Source of the DNA: Mesostigma viride
Lineage: Eukaryota > Streptophyta > Mesostigmatophyceae > Mesostigmatales > Mesostigmataceae
DNA length: 46,000 bases
NCBI GenBank assembly: GCA_009746045.1
Contig: RPFO01000579.1
Coordinates: 1,037,076-1,083,075 of the forward strand
Direction of reading: 5' to 3'
Made by a program: the position numbers and the translations under genes. Positions 9,424-17,133 of this stretch are shown one piece after another. The notes below the pieces were generated by a model. The model searched no databases. It saw nothing but the letters and a program-made list of their open reading frames with translations, and was not told the DNA's origin. Numbering within the stretch: the first letter of the stretch is position 1; every line of letters begins with the position of its first letter.

Positions 9424-9734
9424 TTTTGGCGCGATCGGAAACGTGGCTAGACGCGTGGGCGAGTTTGCTGGAAACGCAATCAAGAGGGTCGGCGACGGGG
9501 CGGCGATCGTGTCGGCTGTCAAGAAGGCCGGCACGTCGCGGGAGAGGTTATCTCGAAAATCGGAGACGGGGCGCGAGCCGCGAAACAGGTCGCGGGCATC
9601 GTCGATTCGCGCTCGGGCACGTCCCCTCTACCATGATCGCGAAAAGTACGCTCCTCGGGAAAGCGTACTCGGCCGCGAACACGGGGCTGAGCGCCCTATC
9701 GAATCTCGAGAGAAGAGTGGACGGGGCGAAGTAA
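9413..9734 (+). pseudogene. Small basic amphipathic virion-type protein, one frameshift
   Basis: ATG at 9413 overlaps the upstream ORF by 11 bp. The frame starts 'MKLNFGAIGNVARRVGEF' and is rich in Gly, Ala, Val, Lys and Arg; near 9530 the coding-like sequence passes to another frame that continues 'ISKIGDGARAAKQVAGIV' and ends at 9734. The whole would be about 105 residues of repeated amphipathic basic helices ('NAIKRVGDGA' and 'VISKIGDGA' look like internal repeats). Small proteins of this type stand beside the MCP in many PLVs and recall adenoviral core or membrane-lytic peptides. The analogy is compositional only. Confidence 0.5.
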
Positions 9735-9760
9735 AAAATCCTATACTCGGCCAGCTCCTT

Positions 9761-9796
9761 CAGTAAAAATATCTAACTCGAGTGTATACACCATCG
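9761..9796 (+). promoter_or_regulatory. Candidate late promoter upstream of the major capsid gene
   Basis: AGTAAAAATATCTAACTCG lies about 20-35 bp before the MCP start at 9797. A similar string, AGTAAAAAATCCTATACTC, overlaps the end of the previous gene at 9731. Confidence 0.4.
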
Positions 9797-11086
9797 ATGG
9801 CTTCTGACAACTCCTGGTACTCCGCGCTATCCCAAAGTCTATGCAATACCTCGTGAAGGCGCTAGGCCAACACACGACTCAGCGAGTGCATCTCAGCACC
9901 CTCTCAGCCAGCGATGGCATCAAACAAGGGTCCGTGGTCGCGGTTCGCCTGCCCACGTCCGGGTTCGTGGACTTGCACTCCTTCGCCATGTTTTTCACGG
10001 GAACGCCGACGACCACGGCGGGGTTCGCGAAGTTCCCCGCGTACACGTCCTCCATCGTCAGGCGCCTCGAGGTGCTGGCAGGAGGGCAGACCGTCGATAG
10101 CATCAACGACTACTCCCAGCTGTTCCATACTCTTCTCTCGGTGCACGGAGGTGTCGAGTACAACCTCGCACAGGCTCCTGCTGGTTGGTCGAAGAATAGC
10201 AACACCGTCACCGCTGACGTGGCTGGCACTCTTACAACAACGTGAAGGCGAACACGCGGTGGACGGCGTCATCGACCACTTTTTAGGATTCCTGAGCGGC
10301 GAGCCTCGGATCGTGGATCTGAGTCTCTTCCCTCCCATCGAGATCCGAATCACACTCATGGACGGAGGGGTGATGCTCCCTAGCGTGGCGCAGGCAGCCT
10401 CAGAGGCGATGGCATCGTGGCCGTTGTAGCAGCGACAGGTGTTGGTTTCGAACTGAGCAACATCCACTTCAGCATCGACACGTACAGGTTCCAAGAGGAT
10501 ATCGTGGGCCAGATTTTCTCGTCCAGGCTTGCCGAGGGTGGAACTCTCTCCTTCAAGTGGCGGACGTGGCAGTCCACCAAACAGTCGCTCGGGACTCGTT
10601 CTCCCTATGCCATCAAGGCGTCGCTGTCTTCCGCGTCCGCCAGCAAACTCCTGGCGATTCAGGTTGCTGCCGGCGCGGACGTGACCAACGCATCCGGCAA
10701 TACGATGTTCAATCACATCGCGGATGGTATGACTTCCTACCAATACGACATCAACGGATCCAACCTAGCGCCTGGATACCGTACGAACGCAACCGAGGCG
10801 TGGATCAATCTGTTGTCCGCGTTCGGTGACCAGGGAATGTCTTGTCCTGTGTCCGGGAGGGTATGACTCCTACCACGTGGCTAAACAACAACTTCACGAT
10901 GGCGTGTCACCTTAATATGCCGTGTGCCGGTCCAGAGTACATGAGCGGCCTTGACCTTCGTGGCACGGCATCGGTGGTCACGCTGCGAGTCGAGAAGGGG
11001 CGACGGACTGCATTTCCTACATCTTCACGGAGTGCGAATCAAAGATGGACATCGCTGCAGGCAGGCAGGCAGCTGTGTACCTCTAA
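9797..11086 (+). pseudogene. Double jelly-roll major capsid protein, broken by several frameshifts
   Basis: The start is probably ATG 9797 ('MASDNSWYSALSQ'), followed by a shift near 9838 into a long frame with 'VRLPTSGFVDLHSFAMFF' and 'SSIVRRLEVLAGGQTVD', the N-terminal jelly-roll signature of PLV and related MCPs. At about 10235 the frame changes; the next piece has 'HFLGFLSGEPRIVDLSLF' and 'PIEIRITLMDGGVMLP', the typical inter-jelly-roll FLG and strand region. Another shift near 10420 gives 'FELSNIHFSIDTYRF' (second jelly roll), and further shifts near 10840 and 11000 precede the C-terminus ending 'AAGRQAAVYL' at 11086. Total about 425-430 codons, a normal PLV MCP length. No single frame can make a full capsid protein as it stands. 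Confidence 0.75.
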
Positions 11087-11114
11087 AAAATATATATGTG
11101 TCTAGTGACAAACG
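11084..11114 (+). promoter_or_regulatory. Candidate viral promoter before the 56-residue ORF
   Basis: TAAAAAATATATATGTG directly overlaps the MCP stop and lies about 15-30 bp before the ATG at 11115. It is related in composition and placement to the motifs at 7799, 9761 and 13018. Confidence 0.35.
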
Positions 11115-11285
11115 ATGGACTACTTTCGAGACCCTAGCATCACAGCTAATCCGTTTAACAGGTTGAAGTTGATTTTTGACATCCCAGAAATGGCAGATTC
11201 TGGTTTGTCCATGACAGTTCCCGTAAGGCAGGCACTTCCCCTTCTCCCCACCTTCAAATATCCGCTACCAAATCCAAAAAAATAA
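11115..11285 (+). CDS. Intact 56-residue viral ORF
   Basis: ATG 11115 to TAA 11283-11285. The product begins 'MDYFRDPSITANPFNRLK' and ends 'FKYPLPNPKK'. It lies between the MCP and the Ig/lectin gene, has its own A/T-rich upstream motif and shows no lesion. No family recognised; the Pro/Phe-rich tail with two aromatic-Pro pairs could be a short docking peptide of a virion protein. Confidence 0.5.
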   Translation: MDYFRDPSITANPFNRLKLIFDIPEMADSGLSMTVPVRQALPLLPTFKYPLPNPKK

Positions 11286-11304
11286 CGATGACTAGTCTAT
11301 ACAA

Positions 11305-13013
11305 ATGTTGTTGGATAGTGGTATATGCCCCGCTCTTTTATATAAACGCCGCGTTCCTGGTACCTCGGTCACGGTCGGGTTATCAACAGTGGACCTTACA
11401 CCATCGGATGCCCCCGTTCTCGTGATGGCGACATTCAATGAAGATGTCACGGGTTTTGATCTATCAGACATTGACGTGACAAACGGAACGGCAGTCGGCC
11501 TATTTTTAGGTGCACCGGCGACGTACTTTTTTGACATAACAAATATCACAGGTTCGATCCCAACCACGGTTTCCGTGAAAGAAAATAAGGTAACAGGGGT
11601 GTCTGGTGCGTACAACGAAGACTCTAATCTGTTATCATTCACATACACCCCTCCCCCACCACCGTCACGCTTGCTACAACGGCAGGGACGTATCCAACCA
11701 CAAGCCCCGTCACAATGGATGTCACATTTGACAAGCCCGTGACCGGGTTTGGTAGCGGGGACATCTACGTGAACAACGGAACAGTGTCGTCGGTAACCGG
11801 TACCGGGGCATCATACCAGTTCGCAGTGACACCGACCACTCCATACTCCCAGACGACCGTGAGGGTGGTCGATGGCACGACGGTAGGCGAATTGGGGTCA
11901 CAAACGCCGAGTCCAACACGGTCGCGTTCACCTACTCCCCGCCGCCTACAGTCACCCTCGCGACTTCGGCCGGGGCAACACCGTCCACGAGCCCAGTCGG
12001 CGCGACGGCCACCTTCAGCCGGTCAGTCACTGGTTTCGCGCTCGGGGACATCGTCGTTACCAACGGGACGGCGTCCAACTTGGTGCAGGTAAACGCGGCG
12101 TTTTACACGTTCGACGTGTCAGGAACCTCGAACACGTTGACGACCGTCAGCGTGGGTTCCAACGCGGCGACAGACTCCGTGTCGGGTAACGGGAACTCGG
12201 CGTCTAACTCTCTTACTTTTACGTATACGCCAGTTTACAACCCCGCTTCGGACTCGTCCGTCTTGGCGTGGTACGATCCATCGGACGTGTCCACCCTTTC
12301 CGTCAACAGCGACGGAACGGGAGGGGCTCCCGCGTACGCGTCCAAGGTCGGCAGGATGGCGGACAAAAGAACACCTACCACCTGACGCAGGCAACAAGCG
12401 GCATGCAACCAGAAAGAGACGCGACGTCTCTATCCTCCGCATCTTCGTGGCTTCGGTTCTACTACTCCAGCCAGCGTTTTTTGGCGTATTCCGGAAACAT
12501 CCTCAACGCGACACGCGCACCATTATGATCGTCGCCAAACAGCGCAACACAGCACTCGCCCGCCCAGATCCTTACGTCTCATCAGGCACAGCGACAAAAG
12601 GCATGATGTTGTGCGCGCCCGGAAGCACGCCTGCCATTGTGTACCAGACAGACTCGCTCAAAGTAACAAATTACGCGTCCAACACGGCCGTCAAGGAAGT
12701 GGCGACCGGCAGTCAGTTTTTCGACGACCAACCTCACGTCCTCCACGTCTCGTACGATGCATCGGTCACCCCCAAGGTGTGGAGCGCGACGTTCGACGGT
12801 AGGGAGGGCACGGTCGTCAGTAACAGCTTCACATCAGCCCCTTTCGCCGCCAGCCTGAACTTGGGCGGCGACTCAGCCAACGGTCAACGTGCCTTCGACG
12901 GCTGGATCGGCGAGGTGCTCATTTACAACACGTACAAGACGTCCGCCGAACTGACGATGATCCGTCAATACCTTGCCGCCAAGTGGGGGGCACCGTTAAC
13001 TCCTCCAGCATAG
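11305..13013 (+). pseudogene. Virion attachment-type protein: three bacterial Ig-like domains plus LamG/ConA-like domain, frameshifted
   Basis: The first frame opens near 11288-11305. Three consecutive units of about 95 residues share the pattern 'VTGF..GDI.V.NGT' followed by 'LTTVSV' and 'N.LTFTYTP', as in the bacterial Ig-like domain family Big_12: unit 1 at about 11370-11660, unit 2 at about 11665-11940, unit 3 at about 11945-12235. Then a LamG/concanavalin-like domain follows: 'VLAWYDPSDVSTLSV' (from 12262) and, in another frame, 'DGWIGEVLIYNTYKTSAEL' up to the stop at 13013. Frame changes lie near 11660 (C-rich run), near 11890-12080 and near 12370-12450. The architecture (bacterial adhesion repeats capped by a sugar-binding fold) suggests a receptor-binding spike for an algal cell wall. 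Confidence 0.68.
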
Positions 13014-13017
13014 GCCT

Positions 13018-13051
13018 CTATAACTAAATATCTATCCATATCATGTAAGCA
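13018..13051 (+). promoter_or_regulatory. Candidate viral promoter before the 13052 gene
   Basis: TATAACTAAATATCTATCC lies about 15-35 bp before the ATG at 13052 and shares TAAATATCTA with the motif before the MCP. Confidence 0.4.
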
Positions 13052-13764
13052 ATGGACTATCCAAATTATTACCAGATAGTACTTGACAGCGAGGCCTCAT
13101 CGAGTGACAGTGACGTCGAGAACGCGGCATTTCGTTTTAAAATTAAGCCAGATCCGAGTGCTCCCATCATCGACGGGGATTGGAGAGGCGGGCTTCACTT
13201 TGCATCCATTGCGGGGATCGAAAGCACCCCCCCACATGTGCTCATTGGCTTGGTATCCCCTAGTTTCTTGGGTGGTGAGCACAATTTGGACCAGGGGGTT
13301 GTTCTGGGATCAGAAATATGCAAAAAAGCAACAGCAACAACGACCACTTTCGACTATTCTTTGATCAATGATCACGCATATTTCAATTTGAGGAATCCAC
13401 ATCTCTTTAGGAACGGAGGCATTCTGGAGATAAGGTTGGCCCACATAGATAGGGACGTAGGAGACACGGAATATCAAAACGTTGCTGCATATGAATCTTT
13501 CGTCTGCGTGTTACAATTTGAGAGGGTGCGAGGTTTTACTAAATGCAAATGTCACGGTAAGTAATTTCTGTGCATTATACGACAATATGTATGGGTGGAT
13601 GCCTTGGAAAATTCACATTGGTGGACACCCTGGAGAATTCGTTCAGGCGTATGAGAAACGACCCCGAGTACGCGCGAGCTTACGAGTCCGTTTACCTGAA
13701 TTCACGTCCCAGAACTCGCCACGTGGTAGAGGCCACTCTGGACTTGCATCACTGCAAATTTTAG
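13052..13764 (+). pseudogene. Structural-type viral protein (beta-rich), probably two frameshifts
   Basis: The first frame (13052-13564, 170 codons) starts 'MDYPNYYQIVLDSEAS' and contains 'DWRGGLHFASIAGI' and 'NGGILEIRLAHIDRD', a beta-rich pattern (W..GL....I) frequent in minor capsid proteins of PLVs. From about 13515 the neighbouring frame reads better ('EVLLNANVTVSNFCALYDNM'), and from about 13610 a third frame reads 'VDTLENSFRRMRNDPEYARA' and ends at 13764. A three-piece gene of about 235 codons is thus likely. The start shares 'MDY' and an acidic onset with the 56-residue ORF at 11115, which may be chance. No family can be named with certainty. Confidence 0.5.
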
Positions 13765-13913
13765 CCAAGTTCGACACTTGTGCAAGTCTCGCCACCTTCG
13801 CGCCCTGTCCAGGCCGTGCCAGCAGACGTAACGGACCTTTGCACACGGTGCACAAATAGGCAAAATCACGTACAAGTCACGCATCTCACGTTGCAAGCCC
13901 TCTGCCGGTAGCC

Positions 13914-14489
13914 ATGGCTTCCCGAAACGCAGGGCCCTGCGAGAAGGCGCTCGCCACGCTTGGAAAATACCTCGATGGTCTCGAGGACGGCCAGACAAAG
14001 ATATCGGACCAGCTCGTATACCTGACGCATCAGGTCTCCCTTTTGTCCGGGGCACCCGGTGCTGTTGGAGGCACCGGACCTACCTGCGAGGTTTTCAAGA
14101 TTCACGACGCTGGATATGACGATGTCGACCGCAAGACGCCCAAAATTTGCGTCGAGTGGGTCTACGAGAGGAACGCGGCAAGGCCGAGGAAGGTCGAGGA
14201 CCGATGTGAGTGGATTCGCCTCGACCAAGCCGACGGATGCGTTAAGATGGTCGACGAATTCGTCGATGGCTTCTCCAAGTCCAAACGCCAGCCAGGAATT
14301 GCCCCTGTTACCCTCTACAAGGCATGGGAGGAGGCAAAGAAGGGGTTCGAGGACGCAAAGACCGCCACTTCCCATGGCAGGAAGAGGAGCCGCGAGGAAG
14401 CGTCAAACTCCCACGGCCATGTCTACAAGAGGAAGACCGGCTCGAACGTTGTGAAGAGCCAGACTGGAAACTCTAAGGACAAGGAGTAG
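13914..14489 (+). CDS. Unknown 191-residue protein, last ORF of the viral block
   Basis: Intact ORF from ATG 13914. The N-terminal 45 residues look helical ('CEKALATLGKYLDGLEDG'). The centre is acidic and Trp-containing ('ICVEWVYERNAARPRK', 'CEWIRLDQADG'). The C-terminal 50 residues are basic and Ser-rich with 'GRKRSREEAS' and 'YKRKTGSN', which resemble nuclear localisation signals. No family recognised. A gap of 149 bp separates it from the previous gene, longer than usual for this element, so it could be a late addition or lie just outside the original virus. A nuclear role is inference. Confidence 0.55.
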   Translation: MASRNAGPCEKALATLGKYLDGLEDGQTKISDQLVYLTHQVSLLSGAPGAVGGTGPTCEVFKIHDAGYDDVDRKTPKICVEWVYERNAARPRKVEDRCEWIRLDQADGCVKMVDEFVDGFSKSKRQPGIAPVTLYKAWEEAKKGFEDAKTATSHGRKRSREEASNSHGHVYKRKTGSNVVKSQTGNSKDKE

Positions 14490-14810
14490 AGTGTCGTCTT
14501 GTTGACGACGGCAACGAGCTTGCCATTTCGCTCTTGTTGAGCTGATAACGAATGTGGACGTGATATAAATTTTAATGAATTCGTTTATGCAGTATACAAC
14601 GCGTCAATGCATGCTGAAAAACAATTTTCATTCGTCTCGAAATGCAGTTCTAACTATGGGTTAAACGTCCAGAGTAAACCTCTCATGCATCGACACGGGT
14701 CGTATGGGATTCTTGCATAGGTCGTATGAGTTTTCAGAGTAATATATCCCTAACACTCTGCACACCCCGCCGCGCGGCCCTCGCCGCCTCCCCTCACCAT
14801 GCGAGGACAT

Positions 14811-15100
14811 GGCGAAAAATTGGGCGTTCTTTATATATAGAGTAAGTACGTGCAATTTTTCGCCATCACTCTCACACCTTGACAAACACCTCCTATGACC
14901 CGCGCCAAGGGGTGGCAGGGTGGCGAAAAATTGGGCGTTCTTTATATATAGAGTAAGTACGTGCAATTTTTCGCCACCACTCTCACACCTTGACAAACAC
15001 CTCCTATGACCCGCGCCAAGGGGTGGCAGGGTGGCGAAAAATTGGGCGTTCTTTCTCTTAAGAGTAAGTACGTGCAATTTTTCGCCATCACTCTCACACC
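14811..15100. repeat. 111-bp tandem repeat, three copies, each with a perfect 12-bp hairpin
   Basis: Copies start at 14811, 14922 and 15033, an exact 111-bp period. Each begins with GGCGAAAAATTG and, about 30 bases later, carries its exact reverse complement CAATTTTTCGCC, enclosing a loop that ends in GTAAGTACGTG. Copies 1 and 2 have TATATATAGAG in the loop; copy 3 has CTCTTAAGAG at the same place. The rest of the unit (a C-rich part and CGCGCCAAGGGGTGGCAGGG) is nearly identical between copies. Because 111 is divisible by three, the minus strand stays open across all copies (14661-15107), which is not evidence of a gene. It lies at the presumed virus/host border. Confidence 0.85.
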
Positions 15101-15102
15101 CC

Positions 15103-16041
15103 AACACACCATCACAACTGCCGGGGGGCGGTGACAGATGCCAGCCTAAATGTCACACCCCTGGTGAGCAGTGCCCCCATATGCCATGGGGTCAAGGAAA
15201 GTCTGGAGACGGGTTTGGGTTCAGGGTTTAAGTTTTAGCTAGGGTGAGACCCCATCCTAGGCCGCGGTCACTATAGGGTCACTATAGGGGTGGCAGATGC
15301 CAGCATAAGGGTGGTGCACATTTGCTAGTCGCGATGACGGAATGATGACGGAATGATGATGGAAGATAATTAATTAATTAATTAGACTCGTGCTCCCGTT
15401 GGGGAGTCACGGAGCATTAACCCCGATGGATGGATGGATGGATGGATGGATGGATGGATGGATGGATGGATGGATGGATGGGTGCAAACAGTCCTACTGA
15501 TCTAATCTATCCACAACAGCTATCTACAACATCTATCTACAAAATCTATCAACATCAACTCTACCCTAGGGGATCTGCTTGGCGTGCCTCCCGCGGGTTT
15601 GCACACGCGGGTGTTACGCCCTGGCTCTACTCTATCCCAAACACCTTTTGCTACCTCTTGCATGTTATATTGCACCCACAGTTGGGCCTGAACCATGATG
15701 CAGAGAGAGAGTCCGAGGTCTGTGGCCTGGCCACTTGAGGCAGTACGAGAGAAGCTAGGGCGCCCTCGCTCGATCCTTCTCACTGTGTAGTTCATAGATA
15801 GGGGTTGATAGTTCCTCTACGCTTCATTGGTACCGACGTGGTGCAGTCCTGTGCTTTCAATGAATGAATTGATTAATTGCAGCATGGCTACCTCATTCCA
15901 TAGAGCAACGTCGCCTTAGTACGGAGAATCTCCTTACTATAACTATATAGGAGAAAAAGTTCCAGATCATATCTACTAGAACCAGGCAGTCGGGCAATTG
16001 CATGCCTAGCTGACAAAACTGCCTGTAACCCACTCGCCGAT
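15103..16041. other. Non-coding host DNA with short repeats
   Basis: No gene recognised. The stretch contains a doubled GGTCACTATAGG near 15264, the hairpin/(GATG)n element described separately (15371-15482), AT-rich DNA at 15840-15960, and an inverted pair AGGCAGT / ACTGCCT near 15985-16025 just downstream of the GT29 stop. Confidence 0.5.
15371..15482 (+). repeat. Retroelement-type tail: AATT run, CTCCC-GTT-GGGGAG hairpin, (GATG)n
   Basis: Reading on the plus strand: a TTAATTAATTAATTAG run, then CTCGTGCTCCCGTTGGGGAG and TCACGGAGCATTAACCCC, then 14 or so GATG units to 15482. The same order recurs, inverted, at 24790-23327 and at 45750-45692. The constant part can fold into a hairpin around GTT. 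Confidence 0.7.
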
Positions 16042-17133
16042 TCAATGTACTGCCGTGATCAGCCCCGCGTCACTTAGAGCTTTCCAGGCGCGCCATTCAT
16101 CATAGATGTCATGGTGCCTCACATCATGTGGGGTATGCGTGGCGTCCACCACGGCCGGCTGGCTGGCATTCCCGTAATCCTGATAATAATAGCCATACAA
16201 GGGCGAGCTCTCATCCCCAAACCCATACATGGTCACATTCCTGCACAACATGAGCGACAGCGTGATCGCTAGCCCCCCGCTGGACAGCTTCCGGTGCGAG
16301 AAAGCCTTGAAGATTTGGTAGAATTTTTTCATGTCGACGCGCACCAGCCGGTCCACGACCCCTTGGGGGTAGTCAGGAAGATGCTTCTCTTGACGCACTT
16401 TCAGACCGGGACGGCCGCTGGTACTGAGCAGCCTCATCAGCGCGTTGCATCTCGACGAATCGCAGCGCATGACGTACAAGACGGGCGCGCTCTCATCTTC
16501 CCGAAACGAGACACGCCCCGTTGGGCTCTTCTTCTCAAGGTACGCGGACAGGGAGCGGGGAAACACGAGACGCAGGGTGGTCTTCTTGCCGACGTCACCT
16601 TCAAATCCAATCACCGGGGCCGCGTTGACGCGAATGACGACGTCAGCGCGGTCTATTTCAGGACCGTGCCCCGCCCCTCTCAACCGCAGGCTGCCCCCCA
16701 CAACCGCGCACGTGTCCTTGCAGCGCGCCGTCATCTGCCACACCAGGCTCTTGGCGCGGAGTACTGCAGAGACGGATGTGGTAATGTTGAAGCTCATGGG
16801 TGCCTGGATCCATGAGTAAGGAAACATCGAGAACATATCCTGGCACACGTGGTGCTGCCGCATGTAATCCGGGGATAACAGGGTGTCCCCCAGGGACGTG
16901 GTATTCCTCAGCTGGCGGTCGGCCGCGATGGCATCCCGTCGGTCCTTGCCCGCCGTCACGCACGGGCACGGCCGATCGTCACGAGCTGGAAACAAAAGGT
17001 GCGCTACTGGGTCACCGGACGCGCCACTGGGGCGCGCACAGACGGCGGGAATTTGGGTGGCCACACATAAGAGAGAGAAAACGTGGAGGAATTGTACGAA
17101 GAGCGCGCTGCAAGGTCGCGGGTGCATTCCCAT
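16042..17133 (-). CDS. GT29 sialyltransferase-like glycosyltransferase
   Basis: The open frame extends to 17385, but the ATG at 17133 is preferred because it directly precedes a signal-anchor-like hydrophobic stretch ('ALFVQFLHVFSLLCVA'). The product is then 363 residues. The family signature is complete: sialylmotif L ('CAVVGGSLRLRGAGHG', then 'IDRADVVIRVNAAP', residues about 142-192), motif S ('LSSGGLAITLSLMLCRN' then 'MYGFGD', about 283-307) and a motif VS-type His-x4-Glu ('HDIYDE', about 341-346). Such type II Golgi enzymes transfer a sialic-acid-type sugar from a CMP donor; in plants and algae the true donor is uncertain (CMP-Kdo or related is possible). The gene shows no intron. Small paired Cys residues around motif L and S fit the usual disulfide. 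Confidence 0.85.
   Translation of the reverse strand: MGMHPRPCSALFVQFLHVFSLLCVATQIPAVCARPSGASGDPVAHLLFPARDDRPCPCVTAGKDRRDAIAADRQLRNTTSLGDTLLSPDYMRQHHVCQDMFSMFPYSWIQAPMSFNITTSVSAVLRAKSLVWQMTARCKDTCAVVGGSLRLRGAGHGPEIDRADVVIRVNAAPVIGFEGDVGKKTTLRLVFPRSLSAYLEKKSPTGRVSFREDESAPVLYVMRCDSSRCNALMRLLSTSGRPGLKVRQEKHLPDYPQGVVDRLVRVDMKKFYQIFKAFSHRKLSSGGLAITLSLMLCRNVTMYGFGDESSPLYGYYYQDYGNASQPAVVDATHTPHDVRHHDIYDEWRAWKALSDAGLITAVH

Larger units (their letters stand above)
1..14650. mobile_element. Endogenous polinton-like virus (PLV) / virophage-type element, left end outside window
   Basis: The region holds the hallmark set of small eukaryotic double jelly-roll viruses: packaging ATPase, major capsid, penton-like protein, tyrosine recombinase and AEP primase, with tightly packed intronless genes. 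Two divergent blocks start from about 4.48-4.50 kb, with replication/integration/packaging genes on minus and virion genes on plus. Host-type intron-containing genes begin only after about 16 kb. The right border is placed loosely between the last viral-looking ORF (ends 14489) and the 111-bp repeats (from 14811); no terminal inverted repeat could be checked because the left end is missing. A tyrosine recombinase instead of a retroviral-type integrase, and no visible protein-primed polymerase B, favour PLV/virophage over Maverick, but the missing left part could change this. Confidence 0.75.

Noticed and set aside
4501-13764. Frameshifts as ordinary sequencing errors
   Set aside because: Not excluded for single homopolymers, but long host genes in the same window are free of lesions and the breaks concentrate in certain viral genes, so true decay is the better reading.
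1-14650. Maverick/Polinton proper (retroviral-type integrase, protein-primed polymerase B)
   Set aside because: No such genes in the window; a tyrosine recombinase and AEP primase are seen instead. The missing left part leaves some uncertainty.
14811-15100. CRISPR-like array
   Set aside because: Three direct copies without unique spacers; the whole unit is repeated, and the context is eukaryotic.
14661-15107. 148-codon repetitive ORF on the minus strand
   Set aside because: The 111-bp period is divisible by three, so an open frame is automatic; the perfect hairpin arms explain the conservation better.
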